Below, piece after piece: positions 1 through 7,444 of a DNA stretch of 64,000 nt. A program made the position numbers and the translations under genes. This stretch comes from Alkalicoccobacillus murimartini. Its GTDB lineage: Bacteria > Bacillota > Bacilli > Bacillales > Bacillaceae_D. The first letter of the stretch is position 1. Each line of letters opens with the position of its first letter. The notes under the pieces are model-generated. The model did not search any database, was not told the DNA's origin, and saw only the letters and a program-made list of their open reading frames with translations. The stretch is taken from NCBI RefSeq assembly GCF_030813245.1, contig NZ_JAUSUA010000006.1:185982-249981 (forward strand), read 5' to 3'.

Positions 1-286
1 AGCGGCAAAGCTGGGTATAAACTATTTTGAGGCATGGACTCGAGATGATGAATGGGTCCGTGCCTGGTACAGAAAATCTGAATTTACCATAACAGATGCC
101 TATTACCATGTGTATTTTGAAGGGCATGCTGAAGTTAAACGGGTGATGAAGGGTTTTGAATCAAACTTTACACCAGAGATTATTTTTGCTCATTATAATG
201 GTGATGATCCGTCAGCAATAGAAAAGAAAAGTAATAGAATCCATGAATGTGTTTGTTTTATCAAAAATTTAAAGGTGACCAGATGA
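1..286 (+). CDS. C-terminal fragment of a probable GNAT-type acetyltransferase
   Basis: The reading frame is open from base 2 and ends at TGA 284-286, so only about 94 C-terminal residues are present. The segment around FEAWTRDDEWVRAWY followed by a YYHVYFEG strand resembles the last part of small Bacillus GNAT acetyltransferases, where a helix carrying a WTR/DD patch precedes the final beta strands. The acetyl-CoA binding loop would lie upstream of the window, so the family call rests on recall of the C-terminal pattern only. Nothing is known of the substrate. The downstream neighbour runs on the opposite strand, so this gene ends its transcription unit here. Confidence 0.5.
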   Translation, partial: AAKLGINYFEAWTRDDEWVRAWYRKSEFTITDAYYHVYFEGHAEVKRVMKGFESNFTPEIIFAHYNGDDPSAIEKKSNRIHECVCFIKNLKVTR

Positions 287-362
287 TGAATGCCCCCTGC
301 CTTAAATAGTGGCAGGGCTGAATGTGTTGGAGATGGCATGTTTCATATTGTAATTATTGTAA

Positions 363-1148
363 TCATGCATAAGGAGTTAGTTCCTTAACAAACGTGTGAA
401 TCGCTTTTGTAACGTCCTCTGGGTTATCTCGATTTGTTAAATGATCAGCATGTTTAATAGGTTGAAAGAGTGAATGAGGTATTGATGTAGATAAGATCTG
501 TTGCTGTCTGGCTACCATTTTGTCTTGCTCCCCATGGAGTATAAGTGTTGGGCACTTAATGTGATGAAGCTGCTCTCGACTTTCCATTTTAAGATTTCCA
601 GCCCAATGGCGAAGGAACTTTGATTTAGTCATCTGCTGAAAGCTTTTTTTAATGTATGCTTTATTTCCTCGGTTTACCTTCGACATCACAGAAGCAGTAA
701 TGCTAGCTGTCCACATATATGGGAGTAAACGAAGAGATAATAAACTAAATGGAGCTGCATATTTTTCGAACCAATTAAATTGATTCGTATAAGGTGTGCC
801 AATTTATATGAGTCCTCGAATCTTCTCCGGATAAAATAAAGCCGTTTGTAAAGAAATATGTCCACCCATCGATAAGCCGCATAAGACTACGCTCTTAAGC
901 TGAAGGTAGTCTATAAGACTATGTAAATCCCTACTAAAATCGCGGGGATCAACAGGACCAGGTGGCAAAGTCGAATGACCGTGTCCACGAGCATCCCAGG
1001 TAATGATTTGATAGAAAGAAGATAATGCATTCACTTGCGGTTCCCACTGCTCATGGTTCATCGAATGTCCATGAGTGAAAATGAGAGGTGGACCTTCTCC
1101 TTTTATTTCATAGTACAAATCTACTCCATTTAAAGTTACTACAGGCAT
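363..1148 (-). pseudogene. Alpha/beta hydrolase interrupted by one in-frame TAA codon
   Basis: Read on the minus strand, an ATG at 1148 opens a typical alpha/beta hydrolase: oxyanion-hole region FTHGHSMNHEQW, a DARGHGHS turn, and nucleophile elbow GLSMGG. The frame stops at TAA (804-806) after RGLI, then continues open in the same frame through IGTPYTNQFNWFEKY to TGA at 363-365. The second half holds the late catalytic elements, with LILHGEQDKMV (Asp) and KHADHLTN (His). The uninterrupted length would be 261 residues, normal for the family. A single base change to a sense codon, such as TTA (Leu), would restore it. It is therefore either a fresh nonsense pseudogene or a base-call error. It is divergent from a TetR gene, which probably regulates it. 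Confidence 0.85.
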
Positions 1149-1232
1149 AAAAAACTCCTTTATAATAATTTATGAAATATAAAATCAAGAAAAGTTCATA
1201 AATATAGAATACAAGATGCGCACTTTCTTTAC

Positions 1233-1251
1233 AATTAGTTTTGAACTAATT
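1233..1251. promoter_or_regulatory. Putative TetR operator between hydrolase and tetR
   Basis: A perfect inverted repeat, AATTAGTT-TTG-AACTAATT, sits in the divergent intergenic region. It overlaps the stretch just downstream of a TTTACA element (1228-1233), so a bound repressor would cover the promoter region. An 8-bp arm with a 3-bp centre is common for TetR-family operators. The neighbouring TetR protein is the obvious ligand, by position only. Confidence 0.65.
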
Positions 1252-1301
1252 TTATTTAATAAGTATATAAATTTTAGTATGCTTAAGAGGAGGTGGATTG
1301 T

Positions 1302-1892
1302 ATGAACGGATTTGAAAAGCGAAAAGCGCGTAAGAAAGAAACCATCTGGCGAACCGCATTGCAATTATTTATGAAAAATGGGATGCGTAAGGTGAGTATG
1401 AAAGAAATTGCGGAAGAGGCAAATGTATCTCAGGTAACGATATATAACTACTTTGGCAGTAAGGAAGACTTAAGCCTATACGTTTTAGAATCATACATGG
1501 ATGAGCAGTATCAAGTTTTTATGGAGCTTGTACTGTCCGAGCTCCCATTTATGGAGAAGGTGGAATGGTTTTTCTCTAAAAAAGATAAGGCATTTGATAG
1601 TATGAATCTGTCGTTTTTAGACTCATTTGTTTCAAGTGATCCTGAAATGGCTAACATTCTTCAAGCATATGAAAAGAAAATTACACCGTTAATGGTGCAG
1701 TTTATTAAGCAAGGACAAGAAAAGGGATATTTTAATCAATCACTTTCTGTTGAGACACTGCTTTTTTACATTCAATTGTTCAGCAGTCAGGCTATGAAAA
1801 ATCTAGAGCAATTGCCTGATGGGGAAGAAAAAAGACGTGTGTATAAGGAACTTTTAGTTGTGTTTTTTGATGGGGTTAGAGGGAAGGAATGA
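1302..1892 (+). CDS. TetR/AcrR family transcriptional regulator
   Basis: The protein has 196 residues. The N-terminal helix-turn-helix (about residues 10-55) reads KKETIWRTALQLFMKNG, then VSMKEIAEEANVSQVTIYNYFGSKEDL, a standard TetR DNA-binding domain ending in the usual YNYFGSKE turn. The C-terminal 140 residues are a helical ligand-binding domain of unknown ligand. A GTG at 1293 is in frame but lies inside the AGGAGGTGG ribosome binding site; ATG 1302 is correctly spaced, so it is taken as the start. A 19-bp palindrome upstream suggests autoregulation and control of the divergent hydrolase. Confidence 0.9.
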   Translation: MNGFEKRKARKKETIWRTALQLFMKNGMRKVSMKEIAEEANVSQVTIYNYFGSKEDLSLYVLESYMDEQYQVFMELVLSELPFMEKVEWFFSKKDKAFDSMNLSFLDSFVSSDPEMANILQAYEKKITPLMVQFIKQGQEKGYFNQSLSVETLLFYIQLFSSQAMKNLEQLPDGEEKRRVYKELLVVFFDGVRGKE

Positions 1893-1904
1893 ACATAGGT
1901 TGAT

Positions 1905-2026
1905 CATGAACCATGCTTAAAGGTGAGGGGAAACGAACTGTGAGCAAGAGGATAAGCAGTGAAATCAAGATGAAAAGAGACGTATCAAGAGGTTGAGGGC
2001 ATCGATCAAGACCATATTGAATGGGG
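1905..2026 (+). repeat. Array 1 of 20-21 bp phased CAAGAG repeats
   Basis: Downstream of the TetR stop the hexamer CAAGAG or a close variant begins at 1945, 1966, 1986 and 2007, that is every 20-21 bp. Two weaker units at 1905 and 1925 keep the same phase. Only the CAAGA core and the bases just before it are conserved; the other 14 bases vary freely. The same strand carries the motif in the second array at 2904-3110. There is no coding potential here. Confidence 0.65.
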
Positions 2027-2036
2027 GCGGTTTATT

Positions 2037-2870
2037 ATGTTTGAGATTAGAACCTTACAGGCAGATGAGCATTCATTTTTACTAGAGATGCTGTATGAAT
2101 CCATTTTTATAGATGAATCAAAGAAACCACCATTAAATGAGCTGCTCTATTCAAGCGATATGCTGAAATACCATACGAATTGGGGCAGAGCTGGAGATCG
2201 GGCACTACTTGCTGTAAATAGTGAGGGGGAACGTATCGGTGCTGTGTGGTTTAGACTGCTTCAAGAAGCAGAACGAGGGTATGGGTATGTCGATGATTAT
2301 ACACCTGAGCTTGGCCTTGCTGTGAATAAAGCAGGAAGAGGTCAAGGTATGGGGAGATCATTAATGCTGGCCATTTTAAAACAAGCAAAAGAGGATGGCT
2401 ATCATAGGCTTTCTTTAAGTGTTGACCCTAGTAATTCGGAGGCAGTGAATCTTTATAAAAGCTTAGGATTCGTGGAGGTTGGGATAGAAGGAACGTCTAT
2501 TACAATGGTCACTGAATTGGATGAAAGTGAGTTTATACAACAAATTCGTGAGCTGGAGGAAAGCCACTTACGTCCTGATGTTCGTGTGTCGTCCGAAAAG
2601 CTAGGATTCATTTTAGCTGATGATTTTGTTGAAATAGGCAGTTCAGGTAGAATGTACAACAAAAAAGAGTGTTTAACGGATGGTGTGTTCTTAGATGAGA
2701 TGAGCATACATGAATTTAATTTACGACGTTTATCTGTAAATGCCGTTTTAACAACGTATCGTATAGATAATAAGACTAAAAACAGTCAGACTCTTCGCAG
2801 CTCGATATGGAAGCATATTGATGGGAGATGGCAGCTGTATTTTCATCAGGGGACGGTAAAGAATACATAG
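2037..2870 (+). CDS. GNAT acetyltransferase fused to an NTF2-like (DUF4440-type) domain
   Basis: The protein has 277 residues in two parts. Residues 1 to about 165 are a GNAT domain: ELGLAVNKAGRGQGMGRSLM gives strand 4 and the acetyl-CoA pyrophosphate loop (R/Q-x-x-G-x-G/S), then LSVDPSNSEAVNLYKSLGF is the classical C-terminal GNAT motif. Residues from about 172 (IRELEESHLRPDVR) to the end read like a DUF4440/SnoaL-like fold with DDFVEIGSSGRMYNKKE and a final WQLYFHQGT strand. The NTF2-like part may supply a ligand pocket, but no function can be assigned. ATG 2037 follows a GGGGGCGG ribosome site. The gene is flanked on both sides by the phased CAAGAG arrays. Confidence 0.8.
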   Translation: MFEIRTLQADEHSFLLEMLYESIFIDESKKPPLNELLYSSDMLKYHTNWGRAGDRALLAVNSEGERIGAVWFRLLQEAERGYGYVDDYTPELGLAVNKAGRGQGMGRSLMLAILKQAKEDGYHRLSLSVDPSNSEAVNLYKSLGFVEVGIEGTSITMVTELDESEFIQQIRELEESHLRPDVRVSSEKLGFILADDFVEIGSSGRMYNKKECLTDGVFLDEMSIHEFNLRRLSVNAVLTTYRIDNKTKNSQTLRSSIWKHIDGRWQLYFHQGTVKNT

Positions 2871-2903
2871 AGAGAGTAGGGAGTTTGGAATCTGTAAGTG
2901 GAG

Positions 2904-3110
2904 CAAGCGGGTCTTACTAAGAGGATTGCAGCTGTAACCAATACGGGTATAGATTCACCAAGAGGCAGAGCCCGTTATCAAGAGAGATCTATCTAAAACT
3001 AAGATGGACATAAATTTGCCAAGAGCCGAAGAGCGACACCAAGAGTTCCCCTGGTTTCATCAAGGGGAAAGTCAGCTTTACCAAGAGAGCGAAGTGTTCA
3101 GGCTAGGTCA
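2904..3110 (+). repeat. Array 2 of 20-21 bp phased CAAGAG repeats
   Basis: This 430-base gap holds the longer array. Motif starts (CAAGAG or one to two changes) fall at 2918, 2939, 2959, 2979, 3000, 3020, 3040, 3061 and 3082, with intervals of 21, 20, 20, 21, 20, 20, 21 and 21. A further variant is at 2904 and a decayed one near 3103. Exact CAAGAG occurs at 2959, 2979, 3020, 3040 and 3082, usually preceded by C or T. The rest of each unit is not conserved. The mean period of about 20.5 bp is close to two DNA helical turns. Confidence 0.75.
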
Positions 3111-3224
3111 AAAAGGGTAAGAAATAAAAATGGACATGTTTATTAACCGAATTGTATTTTTTGAGGATTTAGTAAGAGGAAACACAAAGGAATCACGACG
3201 GTTGAAAATGTACCAAGAACCCTA

Positions 3225-3268
3225 AAAAAACTGGCGAAATGAGCTTGAGCCCATTCCGCCAGTTTTTC
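3225..3268. terminator. Bidirectional rho-independent terminator
   Basis: An AAACTGGCG...CGCCAGTTT stem is flanked by an A-run on the left and a T-run on the right. It can end transcription of the minus-strand MMPL gene and of the plus-strand GNAT unit. Confidence 0.85.
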
Positions 3269-3300
3269 TATATATTGAGACTTACGAAACGGCCTCTTTC

Positions 3301-5508
3301 CTAATTCTCTGTATCAGCAGATTTCTTCTCCATTTGCTTAGATGGCCAGAATGCCCACTTTCCAAGTAAGCTGGTAATGGCAGGTACAAGCAATGGTCGA
3401 ACGATAAAGGTGTCAAGCAGCACACCAATGGCTGTGATCAATCCGAACTGAACGAGAACTTGGATTGGGAGAGTCGTTAAGACGGCGAATGTTCCAGCTA
3501 AGATTACGCCTGCTGAGGTAATTACGCCTCCACTTTGACCAACACCTTCACGAATCGCAGGTTTTAGTGGAAGTTTGCGTTTCTTCTCCCAGATGTTTGA
3601 GATCATAAAGATATTGTAATCTTCACCAAGTGCAGCAATAAACACAAACGCGTAGATTGGGATTAATGCCGAAATGGATGGTACATCAAATCCGTAGTGC
3701 AGAATAACCCAACCAAGTCCTAATGCACTGGTATAGGATACTAAAACCGTTCCAACTAGATAAATCATAGCTGTAATTGAACGTAGATAAATCAACAATA
3801 GAATAGAGATAATCACAACGACCAGTGCAATGATTTTAAATTCATCTGTTTCAATAATGCTACGTTGATCCACTTGCTCGGCCGTTTGACCGCCTATCCA
3901 CACTTCGTTAAGGTTGTATTGATCTTTGAGATCAGCAACATTTGCTTGAATCGCCTCTAAATCATCCATCGCTTCATTGCTATATGGGTTTTCAGTTAAT
4001 TCCAATTGATACATAACAAGATGGTCGTCTACTTCGCTGACCTCAGGTTCTTCAACGTTATAAACTCCACCGAGTTCACCTAGTTCCTCAGTTAAATCTA
4101 CATCCTCTCCACCCGTATCAAAAACAACTTGTACAGGTGCTAAATCACCAGATCCAAAAGCGTCACTGATGAGAGCGAAACCTTCACGAGATGGTGTATC
4201 TTCTGGAAAAGAAGATAACGTATCATAGGAGTATTGAACTTGAGTCACAAATAGTGAGCTACCCACTAATAATACAAGTGTAATGACAATCGTACGAATT
4301 GGTTTTTGAGCAGCGAAATCACCAATTCGATGCCAAAAGCGAGATTGCTTATGAATTTTCACTTTCTTATTCTTTTTCTTCGCTCTCTTATGCTCCATCT
4401 CCTCGGTTCTTGGTACAAATGGATAGAAAGCCATACGCCCAATCATACTTAGAAGAGCAGGAACAAGAGTAATGGACGAAATCATCATCACAAAGATGGA
4501 TAAACCAAATGGAACAGCAAAATTATGGATGGTACCATACTGTGAAATGAGTAAAGCCATTAAAGCTGATACGACGGTCAGTCCACTAATTCCAATCACA
4601 CCTGCTGTATCAGTAAGAGCAAGCCTTATCGCTTTTAGTCGATTCTGTTCTTCATATAAAAATAATCGGAATCTTGCTATCAGAAATAGACAGTAATCAG
4701 TTCCGGCCCCAAATAAAAGCACGGTCATAATCGCTATCCCTTGAGAGTCATACGAGATAATACCTGACTTTGCCATCCAGCCTAATATTGGAGTAGCTAC
4801 CGCATACGCTGCGCCTACTGCAAGTAACGGAATAAATGGAAGGATAGGAGAACGATAAATTAATAGTAAAAAGACAAGCACTAGGACCACGGTTCCAATT
4901 AAAAGTGATACATCGGCATTTTCAAATAATTCCGTAGCATCAACACTAATTCCTGCAGGCCCAGTTACACGAGCAACTAACTCATCTGAGTCCAGTGAAC
5001 TCTCAAATGGATTTTCATTGAGCTGGTCATTTACTCGTTCTGTTAATTGAGTTAACCCTTCTTTTGTTTCATCAGATGATACATTACTTTGAAACAAAAT
5101 GGTTTGTATAAAGGTAGTTCCATCTTCAGAAATCATCTCCTGCAAAGCAGGGTACGGAATATCCTGATAAGGAACAACGGCTTCCTGAGCATTGAGCTCG
5201 TCTTCTGTCAGACTTGCAGAGAGCTCCTGAATGGCTGCAAGGTCTTCTTCCTGGATACCATCTTCACGGTACCATGTAATTAAACCAGGTAGCCCATCAC
5301 TACTTGGAAAATACTCTTGCATAATATCTGCAGCTATAATGGAAGGCTGATCATCTGGTAGAGGTTCAGTCGTGTCATCTGTGTAATCCCCAGAGGCGGG
5401 CAATAACAGCTGTAAAGCTACAATTAGCGCTACCCATATACCAAGCGTAATCCATCGACCTTTTTTGCCGACAATAGCTCTTGATGCTTGCGTGATGAAA
5501 TTTTTCAT
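3301..5508 (-). CDS. MMPL family (RND-type) membrane transporter
   Basis: The 735-residue protein has the MMPL layout: an N-terminal membrane segment (about 15-37), a large extracytoplasmic domain (about 38-200), then a cluster of five to six membrane helices with GAGTDYCLFLIARF. A second extracytoplasmic domain and a second helical bundle follow, with GEDYNIFMISNIWEKKR. The duplicated GxD-Y motif in the fourth helix of each bundle is the proton-relay signature of the family. A basic linker KRAKKKNKKVKIHK lies between the halves. Family members export lipids, peptides or drugs, but the substrate here is unknown. Two matching palindromes upstream suggest a TetR-like repressor encoded elsewhere. 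Confidence 0.9.
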   Translation of the reverse strand: MKNFITQASRAIVGKKGRWITLGIWVALIVALQLLLPASGDYTDDTTEPLPDDQPSIIAADIMQEYFPSSDGLPGLITWYREDGIQEEDLAAIQELSASLTEDELNAQEAVVPYQDIPYPALQEMISEDGTTFIQTILFQSNVSSDETKEGLTQLTERVNDQLNENPFESSLDSDELVARVTGPAGISVDATELFENADVSLLIGTVVLVLVFLLLIYRSPILPFIPLLAVGAAYAVATPILGWMAKSGIISYDSQGIAIMTVLLFGAGTDYCLFLIARFRLFLYEEQNRLKAIRLALTDTAGVIGISGLTVVSALMALLISQYGTIHNFAVPFGLSIFVMMISSITLVPALLSMIGRMAFYPFVPRTEEMEHKRAKKKNKKVKIHKQSRFWHRIGDFAAQKPIRTIVITLVLLVGSSLFVTQVQYSYDTLSSFPEDTPSREGFALISDAFGSGDLAPVQVVFDTGGEDVDLTEELGELGGVYNVEEPEVSEVDDHLVMYQLELTENPYSNEAMDDLEAIQANVADLKDQYNLNEVWIGGQTAEQVDQRSIIETDEFKIIALVVVIISILLLIYLRSITAMIYLVGTVLVSYTSALGLGWVILHYGFDVPSISALIPIYAFVFIAALGEDYNIFMISNIWEKKRKLPLKPAIREGVGQSGGVITSAGVILAGTFAVLTTLPIQVLVQFGLITAIGVLLDTFIVRPLLVPAITSLLGKWAFWPSKQMEKKSADTEN

Positions 5509-5536
5509 ATGATCTCCTTTAAAAGTATAATAGATT

Positions 5537-5618
5537 GCTTATCAATCGATAAGTTCGAGGCAAAAAAAGAATCTACAAGGGTTATACCATGTTAGAGACG
5601 ACTTATCAATTGATAAGT
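5537..5618. promoter_or_regulatory. Twin palindromic operators upstream of the MMPL gene
   Basis: A perfect 18-bp palindrome, ACTTATCAATTGATAAGT, lies at 5601-5618. A near copy, GCTTATCAATCGATAAGT, lies at 5537-5554. Their centres are 64 bp apart, and the first is about 30 bp from the MMPL start codon at 5508. The arrangement fits a dimeric repressor bound at two sites. No matching regulator is adjacent. Confidence 0.7.
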
Positions 5619-5762
5619 TTTCTGAAGGATTGAAAGCATCATTTCCAAGGGAATGAATGATGTACATTGAAAAATCTTCTTTAAATAAGAGTTGATGGTC
5701 GCTACTTTCTTGCGAGAATGTTCATTTTATTTCAACAAGATGAGAACTTTTGTTAAAAATAC

Positions 5763-5792
5763 TTAATGTAATGTCATATGAATGTGTATAAT
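5763..5792 (+). promoter_or_regulatory. Putative sigma-A promoter of the CorC-like gene
   Basis: A consensus TATAAT at 5787-5792 is preceded at 18 bp by TTAATG (5763-5768). Starting near 5799 it would give a leader of about 160 nt before the coding region. That leader holds a short hairpin (ACCTCA/TGAGGT, 5804-5819) and the structured ribosome site at 5929-5962. I recognise no known riboswitch in it. The -35 match is weak. Confidence 0.5.
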
Positions 5793-5928
5793 AAGTAATT
5801 AGTACCTCATTCATGAGGTGAATATGGATGTAATCAGAAAGTAGGTGATTTGATGGTGGAGAGGCCGTAGTTAAATATGTTCAGGTGAATAGATTAACAG
5901 CAGGTTCTTTAGACTTTAAATCATTTAC

Positions 5929-5962
5929 GGAGGTGAATCCCTTACATTAAGGGAACTTATTG
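5929..5962 (+). promoter_or_regulatory. Ribosome binding site with hairpin spacer before a TTG start
   Basis: The strong site GGAGGTGA (5929-5936) is 23 bases from the TTG start at 5960, too far in linear terms. Between them lies a perfect CCCTT-ACATT-AAGGG hairpin (5939-5953). Looping it out leaves 8 bases, an optimal spacing. The alternative is that the weak AAGGG (5949-5953) serves alone. Confidence 0.5.
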
Positions 5963-7288
5963 GAGATTGCAACGATTATTAATTTACTTGGTGTGGCAGC
6001 TTTGATTGCCTTAACCGCTTTTTTTGTTGCTTCTGAATTTGCTATTGTTAAAGTTCGGAGCACACAGCTTGAACCTCACATTGAAGGTGGGAGCAAACGA
6101 GCTCTTGCAGCCAAAAGAGTTGTATCTAATTTAGATGAATATTTATCAGCTTGCCAACTAGGGATAACGATTACGGCACTAGGTATTGGACGTTTAGCTG
6201 AGCCTACATTTGAACGAATGCTACATCCAATCATTGGAGAATTGGCTATTAGTGAAGGCTTAGTTACCACTATTTCTATTGTCATTTCTTTTGGTATTGC
6301 AACGTTTTTGCACGTTGTTATTGGGGAGCTTGCTCCAAAAACACTGGCTATCCAAAAAGCGGAGCAAGTGACGCTTTGGATTTCACGACCATTGATTTGG
6401 TTTTATCGCTTGTTGTATCCATTTATTTGGGTATTAAACGGATCTGCGCGTCTTTTGACAAAAGCAGTGGGATTACATTCAATGAGTGAGCATGAAGTGA
6501 CCCATAGTGAGGAAGAATTGCGATTAATTCTTTCAGATAGCTATAAAAGTGGAGAAATTAATTTATCGGAATTTAATTATGTTAGCAAAATCTTTGATTT
6601 TGATGAACGAGTTGCAAAAGAAATTATGGTACCAAGACCAGAGATGGTCACCATTTCTGTAGATGATCCTATAGAAGATATTATTAAAGTGATCCGTTCA
6701 GAGAAGTATACTCGTTATCCTGTAGTAAACGGAGATAAAGACCATATACTTGGCATTATAAATGTTCGTGAACTGTTATCAAATATAGTCGTTGACCAAA
6801 CAAAAGAACTGTCCATTGAAGAGTTCATTCGTCCTGTTTTTTCTGTAATTGAATCCGTTCCAATCAAAGATGTTTTGGTTGTTATGCAGAAAAATCAAAA
6901 CCATATGGCCATCTTATTTGATGAATATGGTGGAACAGCGGGGCTTCTTACAATGGAGGATATCATTGAAGAAATTGTCGGTGAAATCAATGATGAATTT
7001 GATGAAGAAGAAGAACCAGATGTCATTCAACTAGATGACGATTACTATCGAATCAGCGGCCAAACCATGATTACTGAAGTGAACGAGCTGCTTCAGATGA
7101 ACATTGAGGAAGAGGATGCTGATACGATAGGTGGCTGGATGTTAACTCAGAAATATGATGTAAAAGAAGAGGAAGAGCTATTCTTTGATCAATATTCATT
7201 TAAAATAAATGAGTTTGAAGGGCATCAAGTTAAAACCATTGATGTGTACCTTACACCAGTGGATGAAGATAAGATTGACGAAGAATAA
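5960..7288 (+). CDS. CNNM/CorC-HlyC family membrane protein (DUF21, CBS pair, CorC domain)
   Basis: The 442-residue protein has an N-terminal DUF21 membrane domain (about residues 1-190, four hydrophobic segments, with FFVASEFAIVKVR and HVVIGELAPKTLA). Two CBS domains follow (about 205-330, with EIMVPRPEMVTI and RYPVVNGDKDHILGII), and then a C-terminal CorC/HlyC domain (about 345-430). Bacillus relatives such as MpfA export magnesium; 'hemolysin' in older annotations is misleading. The start is TTG 5960, because the first transmembrane helix begins right there; the ribosome site is unusual and is described separately. The gene stands alone and is followed by a terminator. Confidence 0.88.
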   Translation: MEIATIINLLGVAALIALTAFFVASEFAIVKVRSTQLEPHIEGGSKRALAAKRVVSNLDEYLSACQLGITITALGIGRLAEPTFERMLHPIIGELAISEGLVTTISIVISFGIATFLHVVIGELAPKTLAIQKAEQVTLWISRPLIWFYRLLYPFIWVLNGSARLLTKAVGLHSMSEHEVTHSEEELRLILSDSYKSGEINLSEFNYVSKIFDFDERVAKEIMVPRPEMVTISVDDPIEDIIKVIRSEKYTRYPVVNGDKDHILGIINVRELLSNIVVDQTKELSIEEFIRPVFSVIESVPIKDVLVVMQKNQNHMAILFDEYGGTAGLLTMEDIIEEIVGEINDEFDEEEEPDVIQLDDDYYRISGQTMITEVNELLQMNIEEEDADTIGGWMLTQKYDVKEEEELFFDQYSFKINEFEGHQVKTIDVYLTPVDEDKIDEE

Positions 7289-7296
7289 TAGAAGTT

Positions 7297-7327
7297 GCCG
7301 TATCCATTGAGGGTGCGGCTTTTTTTA
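7297..7327 (+). terminator. Rho-independent terminator after the CorC-like gene
   Basis: A 9-bp stem (GCCGTATCC with GGGTGCGGC, two G-T wobbles) and a 5-base loop are followed by a run of seven T. Confidence 0.75.
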
Positions 7328-7444
7328 TTTGCCGTGACGAGATCCTGAGCAGAAATTTGGACATAGAAATCAGCTAAGCTGTATAGTAGTGAAAATTGGT
7401 AAAGATACGTGATAAAAAATACGAAGAAATAAGGAGTTTTAATT

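Noticed and set aside
1905..3110. CRISPR array as explanation of the phased repeats
   Set aside because: The conserved part is only six to eight bases with 14 variable bases, far shorter than CRISPR repeats and spacers, and no cas gene is present.
5793..5959. M-box magnesium riboswitch before the CorC-type gene
   Set aside because: The conserved M-box blocks (GTTAGGTGAGGCTCC-type start and the GCTGCTGCCC segment) are not present; only an AGGTGA similarity remains.
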